A stretch of DNA of 54,462 nt from Candidatus Pacearchaeota archaeon. Lineage in GTDB: Archaea > Nanobdellota > Nanobdellia > Pacearchaeales > GW2011-AR1. Under the pieces are notes generated by a model. That model did not search any database, had not been told where the DNA came from, and worked only from the letters and a program-made list of their open reading frames with translations. The stretch spans positions 1 through 54,462 of the forward strand of contig JAGVXA010000005.1 in the NCBI GenBank assembly GCA_018304025.1, read 5' to 3'. Within the stretch, counting starts at the first letter, position 1; each line of letters begins with the position of its first letter. The position numbers and the translations under genes were made by a program. Shown piece after piece: positions 46,763-54,462 of the stretch.

Positions 46763-49700
46763 TATGCTCCCTCTGATAAACTTGCTGTGAAAGTAATAGT
46801 AAAACTTTTATTAGACACCAATTCTCCAGGCGACACCCAAAGTAAAATATCAACTTCGCTTCTGTTCAAAGCAGTATAATTCAAATTCGAAACGCAAGTC
46901 TGCGCCGAAGTAGACATATTCCTCCATGCAATTGAAGAACTCGCCCAAGAAAATGCCCCCTCGTGTCCAGTATAATTATCTGCCTTGAACTGGAAATACT
47001 TGCTCGCGCTCGATTCAGTTGTCCATAAAACATTAGACAAAACAGAAATGTTAATCAAACTGTTCCCCCGATTCTCGACGACAAACGGTGCATAAGAAGC
47101 GTCAGTTGTATTGACGCTTACATTTGGAATCAAAGAGCCGAAATTAATCGAGCCGTTAACCATTGTAATTGCAATTGATGAACTAATATTAATTAACCGC
47201 GACGCCCAAACCCCATAGCCAATGCTGTCATTCGCCCGAACACTCCAGTTGTAAACATTGCCGTTGTCATAAAGGCATCCCAAGTCCAAAGGCAAAGTGT
47301 AATTAGTGCCTGCCAATTTAACTCCTCTCGCGATACTATCAACACAAGTGCTTCCTCCCCCCGCAATCAGCGAAATATTAAATTCGTAGCTTATCTGATC
47401 TCCGTCAGCGTCGCTCCCTGTCCAGTTAAATGTTGGAGTTCTGTCTGTCGTCGTGGAACTCGCGTTAGGAGAGACTAAAGTCACAACAGGCCTAGAGTAA
47501 ATAGTCACATTTCTCTCTTCAGTTGAATTCAAATTCCCCGCTAAATCAATAGCATACGACTTGAATGTATGATTTCCAACTGATAAGCCAGTGAAGTTAT
47601 TGTAATATTTCGTCGCAGACGCATTATACAAAGCTAAAATCTCAGAAGAGGATAACGAACGATTGAAAACTATTACTTCGTCGATTGTTCCATTGAATTC
47701 ATGCTCATGCGCACTATACTGACATCTGCCTATATAAAAATCAGAAGCGATACCGGAAAGAACAGAATTATTTGAAGTCCCGTCTAATATGCCATTCAAA
47801 TATAACGTTTGAATCTGTGTGGAATGTTCGTAAGTAAAAGCAACATGATACCATGTTTCGGACTGCAAAGTTGTAGCGCCAGTAAGATGATTCCCCTCCA
47901 TATAAGCAACCACTTTTCTACCAGTTACATAAATCTGCCTATTACCATTATTAATAACCTCGTCCTCGGTTGTGTCGTCAACTGCTCTTTTTATCCAAGC
48001 AGAATATGCAAATGAAGAAGAATCAGTTAAACTTTGCTCGCTAATATTAACGTTAATAACATTAGCTAATCCTGAAAATTCAAACCCTCCTCCAAATTTC
48101 CCATTTGTTACAGGTCCGATTCTAGAAGAATCCACAATAACCACTGTTCCGTTGTTCCCTCTTCCACTCCAGTCATAAACTTTTGTTGAATTTTCTCCGG
48201 GCCCGTTATTATCAAGTCTCCACCACCCCACCAAAGAATCATCGAAATTAGTAACAACGTAATGCTGATTCGTATCATTAGAAGAAACATTCACAATTAT
48301 AGAAGTAGCTGTCTGATTAGAGCCAGATGCAGGCGTCTCGCCTGTGAAATTAATCGAAGGATAAAGCGTATCAACTAAAAAGTTATAGCTCGACGAAGTC
48401 CCATAATTATTCGCAGTATCGTTGCACGAAACAACAAATGTATACGAACCGTCGGCAATTGACGAATTAGTATAATTTGCTCCCGTTCCAGTTGCATTCA
48501 AAGTCATCGTCTCATTAGCCAATCCAGAAATACTCAAACCGCACCAAGAAGCATTCTCATTAATTGAAACATTAAATCCAATTGAACTGATATTGAAATT
48601 TGAATCGTTCGCAGGAAGATTTATCGTTATGATTGGAGCAGTCGTATCATTTGCATCCAAAGTTGTAAATTGCCAAATCGGAGAATTAGCAAGATTCCCA
48701 TTCCCGTCGTCAGCACTAACTCTCCACAAGTAAGTTGAAGAATAACTCAAGCCCAAAGAAGAAGTCAAGCTTAAATTCGTCCAATTTACAAAAGTGCTCG
48801 ACCCATTTGCGATGTTCGTAGAATTCCCAATAACAGAAGAACTAAACATATTTGTCGTGTTTACAAATACAGGATTTACTCTCTGTGTTGTAGTTGTTCC
48901 GTCTCCTATTCCCCCAAAACCATTATATCCCCAGCACATGGCGCTTCCGTTTGAAATTATTCCGCAGGAATGCCGTCCTCCTGCGCTTACTGAAACAAAT
49001 GTGTTTGTTGTATTCACAAATACTGGGTTTACTCTCGGTGTTGTAGTTGTTCCGTCCCCTATTTTTCCAAAGTCATTAGCCCCCCAGCACATCGCGCTTC
49101 CGTTTGCAAGCAGTCCGCAGGAATGCCAGTCTCCCGCATCTATTGAAACAAATTTGTTTGTCGTGTTTACAAATACAGGGTTTAATCTATCTGTGCCGTT
49201 TGTTCCGTCTCCTATTTGTCCATAATTATTATATCCCCAGCACATGGCGCTTCCGTTTGAAAGTAATCCGCAGGAATGCCAGTCTCCCGAATCTATTGAA
49301 ATAAATGAATTAGTTGTATTCACAAATACAGGGTTTAATCTATCTGTGCCGTTTGTTCCGTCTCCTATCTGTCCATGATTATTATATCCCCAGCACATGG
49401 CGCTTCCGTTTGAAATTATTCCGCAAGTATGTCCGCCGTATGCCGAAATCGAAACAAATGTGTTTGTTGTATTCACAAATACAGGGTTTAATTTACTTGC
49501 ACCGCTTGTTCCGTCTCCTATTTCTCCTTCAAGATTACTTCCCCAGCACATCGCGCTTCCGTTTGAAATTATTCCGCAAGTATAAATATTTCCTGCATCT
49601 ATTGAAATAAATTTATTTGTTGTGTTTACAAAGACAGGACTTCTTATTGGTGTTGTAGTTGTTCCGTCCCCTATTTGCCTAAAGTCATTGCCTCCCCAGC

Positions 49701-52700
49701 ACATCGCGCTTCCGTTTGAAATTATTCCGCAAGTATGCCATTCTCCCGCGCTTATTGAAACAAATGTATTAGTTGCATTTACATATGTAGGATTCGACGT
49801 GTTCAAATTACTATCTCCACATCCCACCTGTCCCTGGCCATTAGCTCCCCAGCACATCGCGCTTCCGTTTGCAATTATCCCGCAAGTATGCTCATAGCCT
49901 GCATCCATTGAAACAAACTTATTCCAAAAAGTAACATTCATCGCATCATTATCATTATCCGTAACACTGACATTCAAAATCGGCGTTAAAGAATTTCCCG
50001 TCGACAAATTCAAAGGAGAAATCAAACTCGGCTGATTCGGCGGAAAATTTACGTCAACGCTAAACACAACACTCCTTATGTACAAAGTCCCTCCTTGAAA
50101 TACGTAGGCTGTAAAATTATAACCTCCGTCGGCAATTGATTCATTAGTCGCATTAAAGCTCCGATTATCTATTGAAGACATTGAAATATTTGTAATACCT
50201 CCATCAAGAGTATAATTAACCGTCGCGTCTTCACTTACCGAAACATTAAAGTAAAGAGGCAATAAAGTGTAAGTTATATTCTCCGGAGAAACTATTGTTA
50301 TAGAAGGGTCAACAACATAATCAAACTCCACATCTTCTCCAACAACTAACAAATCAAACGTATCTTGGCTTCCGTTCAAGTCATTCAAATAAATTTTATA
50401 TTCTTTATCTTCGCTGACATTCTCAAATCTAGCAATTAAATCGTTTTCATCTTTCTCGTAAACTTCAACAGAAGCAACCCCAGAACTCTTCCCATAAATC
50501 GTAATATCTTTCTGAGAAGTCAAATTCTGCTCAAAGGTAACACGAAGATAATCGCCAACAGGAATCAAAGAATAATTATAATCCCGAATGCTAACCAAAG
50601 AATAAACATCCTCGACAAACGTCCTGTTGGCATCCAAATGCTCTGCCTTTATTATCAAAATAATTTCAAATGTCTGGTTGCTTAAATGCGGAACAATCCA
50701 CTCAACATAATCTAACTTCCCGTTAGAATCCAAATCATAAGCGTCAAATGCAATTTCCTGCAATCTATAATTCCTCCCCTCGCTATCAGTCCTAATAACT
50801 CCCCCATCGATTACATTTCCTGTAATAAAAGAATTTGCTGCGCCAGGGGCGAGAGTTTTGACTTCACTATTATAATTATTAACTTCGAAGTCAAGGCTCG
50901 AGTAGGGACTCGAACCTTTTTTGTTTTCTTTATCCGAAACATTTAAATATTTCGAGCTGTCTTTATTATTAAATTCCGGTGAAGGAAAGTTGTTTATTCG
51001 GCTGGGTTCATCGTTCCGTTCGAACCCTTCTTTTTTATTATTTTTTGTATATATGAAATTTATTTCTTCAAATCCTGCAGCACTCTCATTATAATCATAA
51101 TTATGCCAATAAATCTTAATCTTCCCCTCCTGCCCAACCTCAAAAATCTCATTTATCGAAGCAAAAGCCAAAACATCAGTATAATTCAGTTCATCCGGCC
51201 CGGAAATAACAACTTCCTTGCCAAAACCCGTCTCTGACTCAACAGCGACAGGCGCTTCAGTTATGTATTCAATTACATACTCTGTCGCATTATCATTCAA
51301 GCCAACTTCAATCGTTCCCTGAGCGCTTTCGTTCTCGCTGACAGTTCTGCCTGTAATTGTTCCAAACAATTCAAAAATATAATCAATCAAATTCTTATTG
51401 CTCTTCTGAACATCAATAACAACTCCTGCATTAATGCTCACAGCTGTTTCTTTTTCCTCGCCGCCTTCGATTTTTCTAACACTGATATTTTCTGCCTCGC
51501 CAGGCAATTCAACAATAACACTTTCCACAACTTCAAGTGAAACATTCGCTTTCCATTTAACCGGCTCCCCAACTTTTATCCGAGAGTGCGAAGTCAAGAC
51601 ATTAAATGCTCCGGAAGAAACTAAAACATTAAACTCATTGCTCTCGACTAAATTTTCATCCAAGTATCCAGATATCTTGCACAATCTCGCACCCCTAAAT
51701 CCTGCGTCAGGCGTCAAAGTCATCACGTCACTAGAAACAACTCCAGTAATATTACTGCAATTCAACAAATATTCTTCAGCGTTGATAAAATAGTCACTCA
51801 AATTAATTTCTGCAAAACCTCCGAAAGGAATTCTTATCATTCCAATCCCTCCTGTAAAACTTAAATTGCTCTCTGCAGCCAATTCAGCGCCTTCAACAAT
51901 AATAGTTTCAGACTCCGAAGCCAAAATCTGTCCGTCGTAAATTAAATTGACAGACAAATCACCAAGCTCAGCGCTAATGTTAAAATCAGACACGTCAATC
52001 TCTAGTTCTAATTCATAATCTCCTAAATAATTTTCTCCAAATCCTTCTTCAATCACAGAATAATCCGTAGAAACTACAGCTTCGCCGTCGGAAAGAGTTA
52101 AATCAATCTCCCCATCTTCTATTTTTTCTCCATCAACTTCCACGCTTCCCGAAACAATTTCAGCACTCTGCCCTTCAGCCAAATCGTAAACAAACTCTTT
52201 TTCCTTGCTTACAATTCCAGATACCAAAACACCTCCGCCGGCAGCAACTTCTCCTGTAATATCAGCAGCTGTTTCATCTGCGGGGCTTTCTTCAGAAAAT
52301 GTTTCTTCTTCAGCAGGTTCTTCCCCAACTTCTTCAATCGCGTCCTCCTCGTTACCATCCGCAATTTTTTCTTCCATTTCATTCTCTTCACTAGCATCTT
52401 CTTCCTCGACATCTACTTCTTCTATCACTTCGCCGTCCTCTTCAGAAACATCCTCTTCAAATTCATTCTCATCAATAATTTCTTCTTCAATAGCGCTTCC
52501 TTCTTCATCAGCAGTTTCCTCCCCGCTAATCTCGCTAATCAATAATTGAAACTCGACATCAGGATAAATTTCCCTTTTTCCAGAAACACCAAATCCTCTG
52601 CCGCTCCCATTTAATTCCAACCCTTCGGCAAAAAAATCTCCCGAACTAATGTTTTCAAAGACTAAATCACTCAATAAAATTTCCTTTCTTTGTTCATTCA

Positions 52701-53046
52701 AATCAACTTCTAAAACAGAATCACTAGGAATGAGCTCCCCAGATTTCAAATTAAGCGTCAAACTTCCCTTCAAAATATCTCCAATTTCATAAGACGGCTC
52801 GTAATCTAAAACAAGTCTTCCCTGCGGCCTGACTCCAATCGTAACTAAATAAAATAAAAATAAAACTCCAAGCAAAATCAATCCAATTTGCAGATAAATC
52901 TTAAAATTCCAGTTATTTTCCTTCTTCGGCGAAGGCAGCGACGTCCCAAGATATCTTTTTTTGACGCTGTTTCCATCGCGGTAAGACTCATAGTAATAAG
53001 GCCCATGGCGAATGCCATTCTTCCAAACATATTTCTTATAAACCAT
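46762..53046 (-). CDS. Giant surface protein with Ig-like, RCC1-propeller and LamG domains
   Basis: 2,094 aa from the ATG at 53046. Residues 1-35 form a cytosolic 'YKKYVWKNGIRHGPYYYESY' motif. A TM lies at about 50-71. An acidic Glu/Asp-rich strip (about 170-265) follows, then Ig-like domains. Seven RCC1 repeats (about 1043-1400) are followed by an Fn3-like domain ('SSTYLWRVSADDGNGN', 'SPIWQFTT'), a LamG/concanavalin domain (about 1600-1810, 'LVGWWRLDNNG', 'GTIDEVIVFNRSLSSSEILALYN') and terminal beta domains. Many N-x-S/T sites fit glycosylation. There is no C-terminal anchor, so it is held by the N-terminal TM. Confidence 0.88.
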   Translation of the reverse strand: MVYKKYVWKNGIRHGPYYYESYRDGNSVKKRYLGTSLPSPKKENNWNFKIYLQIGLILLGVLFLFYLVTIGVRPQGRLVLDYEPSYEIGDILKGSLTLNLKSGELIPSDSVLEVDLNEQRKEILLSDLVFENISSGDFFAEGLELNGSGRGFGVSGKREIYPDVEFQLLISEISGEETADEEGSAIEEEIIDENEFEEDVSEEDGEVIEEVDVEEEDASEENEMEEKIADGNEEDAIEEVGEEPAEEETFSEESPADETAADITGEVAAGGGVLVSGIVSKEKEFVYDLAEGQSAEIVSGSVEVDGEKIEDGEIDLTLSDGEAVVSTDYSVIEEGFGENYLGDYELELEIDVSDFNISAELGDLSVNLIYDGQILASESETIIVEGAELAAESNLSFTGGIGMIRIPFGGFAEINLSDYFINAEEYLLNCSNITGVVSSDVMTLTPDAGFRGARLCKISGYLDENLVESNEFNVLVSSGAFNVLTSHSRIKVGEPVKWKANVSLEVVESVIVELPGEAENISVRKIEGGEEKETAVSINAGVVIDVQKSNKNLIDYIFELFGTITGRTVSENESAQGTIEVGLNDNATEYVIEYITEAPVAVESETGFGKEVVISGPDELNYTDVLAFASINEIFEVGQEGKIKIYWHNYDYNESAAGFEEINFIYTKNNKKEGFERNDEPSRINNFPSPEFNNKDSSKYLNVSDKENKKGSSPYSSLDFEVNNYNSEVKTLAPGAANSFITGNVIDGGVIRTDSEGRNYRLQEIAFDAYDLDSNGKLDYVEWIVPHLSNQTFEIILIIKAEHLDANRTFVEDVYSLVSIRDYNYSLIPVGDYLRVTFEQNLTSQKDITIYGKSSGVASVEVYEKDENDLIARFENVSEDKEYKIYLNDLNGSQDTFDLLVVGEDVEFDYVVDPSITIVSPENITYTLLPLYFNVSVSEDATVNYTLDGGITNISMSSIDNRSFNATNESIADGGYNFTAYVFQGGTLYIRSVVFSVDVNFPPNQPSLISPLNLSTGNSLTPILNVSVTDNDNDAMNVTFWNKFVSMDAGYEHTCGIIANGSAMCWGANGQGQVGCGDSNLNTSNPTYVNATNTFVSISAGEWHTCGIISNGSAMCWGGNDFRQIGDGTTTTPIRSPVFVNTTNKFISIDAGNIYTCGIISNGSAMCWGSNLEGEIGDGTSGASKLNPVFVNTTNTFVSISAYGGHTCGIISNGSAMCWGYNNHGQIGDGTNGTDRLNPVFVNTTNSFISIDSGDWHSCGLLSNGSAMCWGYNNYGQIGDGTNGTDRLNPVFVNTTNKFVSIDAGDWHSCGLLANGSAMCWGANDFGKIGDGTTTTPRVNPVFVNTTNTFVSVSAGGRHSCGIISNGSAMCWGYNGFGGIGDGTTTTQRVNPVFVNTTNMFSSSVIGNSTNIANGSSTFVNWTNLSLTSSLGLSYSSTYLWRVSADDGNGNLANSPIWQFTTLDANDTTAPIITINLPANDSNFNISSIGFNVSINENASWCGLSISGLANETMTLNATGTGANYTNSSIADGSYTFVVSCNDTANNYGTSSSYNFLVDTLYPSINFTGETPASGSNQTATSIIVNVSSNDTNQHYVVTNFDDSLVGWWRLDNNGPGENSTKVYDWSGRGNNGTVVIVDSSRIGPVTNGKFGGGFEFSGLANVINVNISEQSLTDSSSFAYSAWIKRAVDDTTEDEVINNGNRQIYVTGRKVVAYMEGNHLTGATTLQSETWYHVAFTYEHSTQIQTLYLNGILDGTSNNSVLSGIASDFYIGRCQYSAHEHEFNGTIDEVIVFNRSLSSSEILALYNASATKYYNNFTGLSVGNHTFKSYAIDLAGNLNSTEERNVTIYSRPVVTLVSPNASSTTTDRTPTFNWTGSDADGDQISYEFNISLIAGGGSTCVDSIARGVKLAGTNYTLPLDLGCLYDNGNVYNWSVRANDSIGYGVWASRLINISSSIAITMVNGSINFGSLIPNVSVNTTDASYAPFVVENRGNSLINISVLSNVLWTTESSASKYFQFKADNYTGHEGAFSWASSSIAWRNMSTSAQTCVSNLNYTALNRSEVDILLWVSPGELVSNKSFTITFTASLSEGA
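48845..49920 (-). repeat. Seven tandem RCC1-type repeats within the giant gene
   Basis: Seven units of about 50 codons with the consensus S-x-G-x-x-(H/Y)-(T/S)-CG-(I/L)-(I/L)-x-NGSAMCWG-x-N-x-x-G-x-IGDGT. Each has two cysteines 12 residues apart. DNA identity between units is high (for example cagcacat(g/c)gcgcttccg), showing recent duplication. Seven units fit one closed beta-propeller. Confidence 0.9.
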
Positions 53047-53199
53047 GTGGAACAACCATCTTTTTTAGTTTTTTCCTAAAAAGGAAACCCTAAGGAACTC
53101 CTTATTCCCCTTTTTAATTCAGAATACAAACAACCACTCTATTTAAACATTTTTACAACCTAAAAATTGGTTGTTCTACACAACTAAAAAAAGTAATTC

Positions 53200-54462
53200 T
53201 TACGCAATTTTCCAATACGCTTTCTTTATCTCGCAATTTCCCTGCTGCCCGACGCAAGGTAATGCTCCAACATGTCCGCTGATTGAAGACATAGTGCATA
53301 CAGATAAAGGACTTACAGGACGATAATCATGCGCGGCAACATTTGCAAATTGCACTTCAGATTGCAAAGAAAAGTTTCCTAAAACGCTCCTGTTAGTATT
53401 GGGTTGTGCATAAAATCCCTTTACCAAATTATAATCCTCATAAATTATATTTGTAGTATTTTCGTAGGTTAAATAGCCAGAAATTAGATTGTTCATTAAT
53501 TGACCCTCACTCTCTAATCTCACAGCTACTGTCCCATAAACAGTATTTTGATTAAAAATAAAATTCTTAACACTCCCAAACTGCACAGGCATAAACAACG
53601 GGTTCCCATATCCTTGCGCATTGGGGTTATCAATAGTAGTAGTGTTGCCAATAGTATTATTAGTTATACTAATGTTTTGAATGTATCCAATACAATAAAT
53701 ATAATTTGACCAAACAAAAATGTTTTGACCGGTATTGTTGATAAGTTTATTATTTTTAACAATAATATTTTTTGGTTGCGGAAAATTACATTCAGGAAGA
53801 TCTGCATTAATTGTAATTCCATCGATATGCTCGCCTGTCCCGTAACGATCCTTTGCATCATGAATATTATTTCCATCAATTACGACATTATCAGAGCTTA
53901 TTATTCTCAAATTATCTCCCCAAGAATAGCCGACATCGCTTTTTTCAAGAATTATATTGGAGGAAGAACCAAAGTAAATATTAGTTCGTGCGTTTCGCAC
54001 AGTTACATTAGTTAAAGTAATATTACTCGAAAAGGAGATTAATACTGCAGTTGTATCATTCATTTCAGGAAGATGGATATTTTCAGGAAAAAATAATTCT
54101 GAATTTTTTACGATGATATTTGATACATTCATTATTGTGAAAGTTGCATTGCCAGGACCGCGATGGGCGCGAACACTCCCATTAAAGTGTATTCCATCAA
54201 AAATAAGACGCATATATTTGTGATTATCTCTAAATGAAGAAATTGAAGAATCTTGGCCCTTGTAAGTTGTCCAATATTCTCTTGACTGTAAGTTATTCGG
54301 AAAAGAACCATAATCGCCAGGAGCCAGGGATATATTAATTGTTGCGTTTGTCATAGAATTCGCAAATGAAGAACCCAATCGCAGCAAGCTGCGGGGTATC
54401 AAATAAATTCGTGAATCATTAACTGGCTCGCGTCCCTGCCTTGATTCCGGACATATTTTTTT
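53200..54462 (-). CDS. Secreted beta-helix protein with C-terminal KAYW motif (third, 5' end outside the window)
   Basis: The frame stays open to the window edge, so the 400-aa track entry is not the full protein. Parallel beta-helix rungs are clear ('IIVKNSELFFP', 'ITLTNVTVRNARTNIYFG', 'VVIDGNNIHDAKDRYG', 'IIVKNNKLINNTGQNIFVW', 'ISITNNTIGNTT'). 'IDGITINADLPECNFPQPKN' is similar to pectate-lyase/carbohydrate-binding helices. The C-terminus 'QGNCEIKKAYWKIA' shares the tag with the proteins at 24772 and 30580. The signal peptide is expected outside the window. Confidence 0.85.
   Translation of the reverse strand, partial: KKICPESRQGREPVNDSRIYLIPRSLLRLGSSFANSMTNATINISLAPGDYGSFPNNLQSREYWTTYKGQDSSISSFRDNHKYMRLIFDGIHFNGSVRAHRGPGNATFTIMNVSNIIVKNSELFFPENIHLPEMNDTTAVLISFSSNITLTNVTVRNARTNIYFGSSSNIILEKSDVGYSWGDNLRIISSDNVVIDGNNIHDAKDRYGTGEHIDGITINADLPECNFPQPKNIIVKNNKLINNTGQNIFVWSNYIYCIGYIQNISITNNTIGNTTTIDNPNAQGYGNPLFMPVQFGSVKNFIFNQNTVYGTVAVRLESEGQLMNNLISGYLTYENTTNIIYEDYNLVKGFYAQPNTNRSVLGNFSLQSEVQFANVAAHDYRPVSPLSVCTMSSISGHVGALPCVGQQGNCEIKKAYWKIA

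Noticed and set aside
48845-49920. Tandem DNA repeats that at first sight could be a CRISPR-like or satellite array
   Set aside because: The period is about 150 nt, stays in frame, and encodes RCC1 blades. There are no short identical repeats with unique spacers and no cas genes.
50895-50935. tRNA T-arm-like string (ggttcgagtccc on the minus strand)
   Set aside because: It lies in frame within the giant surface gene (KGSSPYSSL). No acceptor or anticodon stems can be formed around it.
52205-52549. 114-aa serine-rich plus-strand ORF
   Set aside because: Antisense shadow of the acidic Glu/Asp repeat region of the giant protein.

Overview
The window looks like a piece of a small, AT-rich archaeal genome, most likely a DPANN lineage of the Woesearchaeota/Pacearchaeota (Nanoarchaeota-like) type. 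The evidence is the archaeal forms of PheRS, GluRS, UMP kinase, RNase P p30, OGG2 glycosylase and uS10, an intron in a tRNA-Trp gene, class III (type IV) pilins, and TATA boxes about 25 nt upstream of many start codons (mostly leaderless), with GGAGG/GGTGA Shine-Dalgarno sites at internal operon genes. The exact phylum is an inference.

Left part (1-11.3 kb): an energy block. Two unknown genes and a tRNA-Ser surrounded by fragments of itself are followed by pta-ackA, a fused gamma-alpha/beta 2-oxoacid:ferredoxin oxidoreductase and a small ferredoxin, then a hydrogenase maturation protease. The convergent hydBGDA operon encodes a group 3b (NADP-type) [NiFe] hydrogenase. Divergent from hydB is hypA-hypC plus a longer protein with a HypC-like C-terminal domain. 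Together these would ferment pyruvate to acetate, ATP and H2.

11.3-32.6 kb: mainly information processing and nucleotide metabolism. It holds thymidylate synthase, dUTPase, uS10, SerRS, an XPD/DinG-like helicase, a PIN nuclease, a membrane acyltransferase, tRNA-Trp, OGG2, UMP kinase, an OPRT-like enzyme, RNase P p30, and PheS - MazG-like - small membrane protein - PheT. Two secreted beta-helix proteins lie among these genes. Two GC-rich islands may be structured RNAs. One small gene next to rnp3 is bounded by a 24-bp direct repeat of the rnp3 5' end.

32.3-40.9 kb: a block of mostly uncharacterised soluble proteins (zinc ribbon, helical proteins, nucleotidyltransferase-HEPN-like fusion, a large xylose-isomerase-like TIM barrel, a 518-aa protein, low-complexity/coiled-coil proteins). 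Several gene 3' ends here carry a short palindromic repeat family.

40.9-54.5 kb: GluRS, then a cell-surface region with two closely related pilins, a CYTH phosphatase-like protein, an archaeal signal peptidase I, two membrane-anchored Ig-like proteins, a giant 2,094-aa surface protein carrying a seven-repeat RCC1 propeller and a LamG domain, and the 3' part of a third beta-helix protein. All three beta-helix proteins end in the same short motif (NC-x-I-x-KAYW), a candidate C-terminal sorting or anchoring signal and the most intriguing item in the window.
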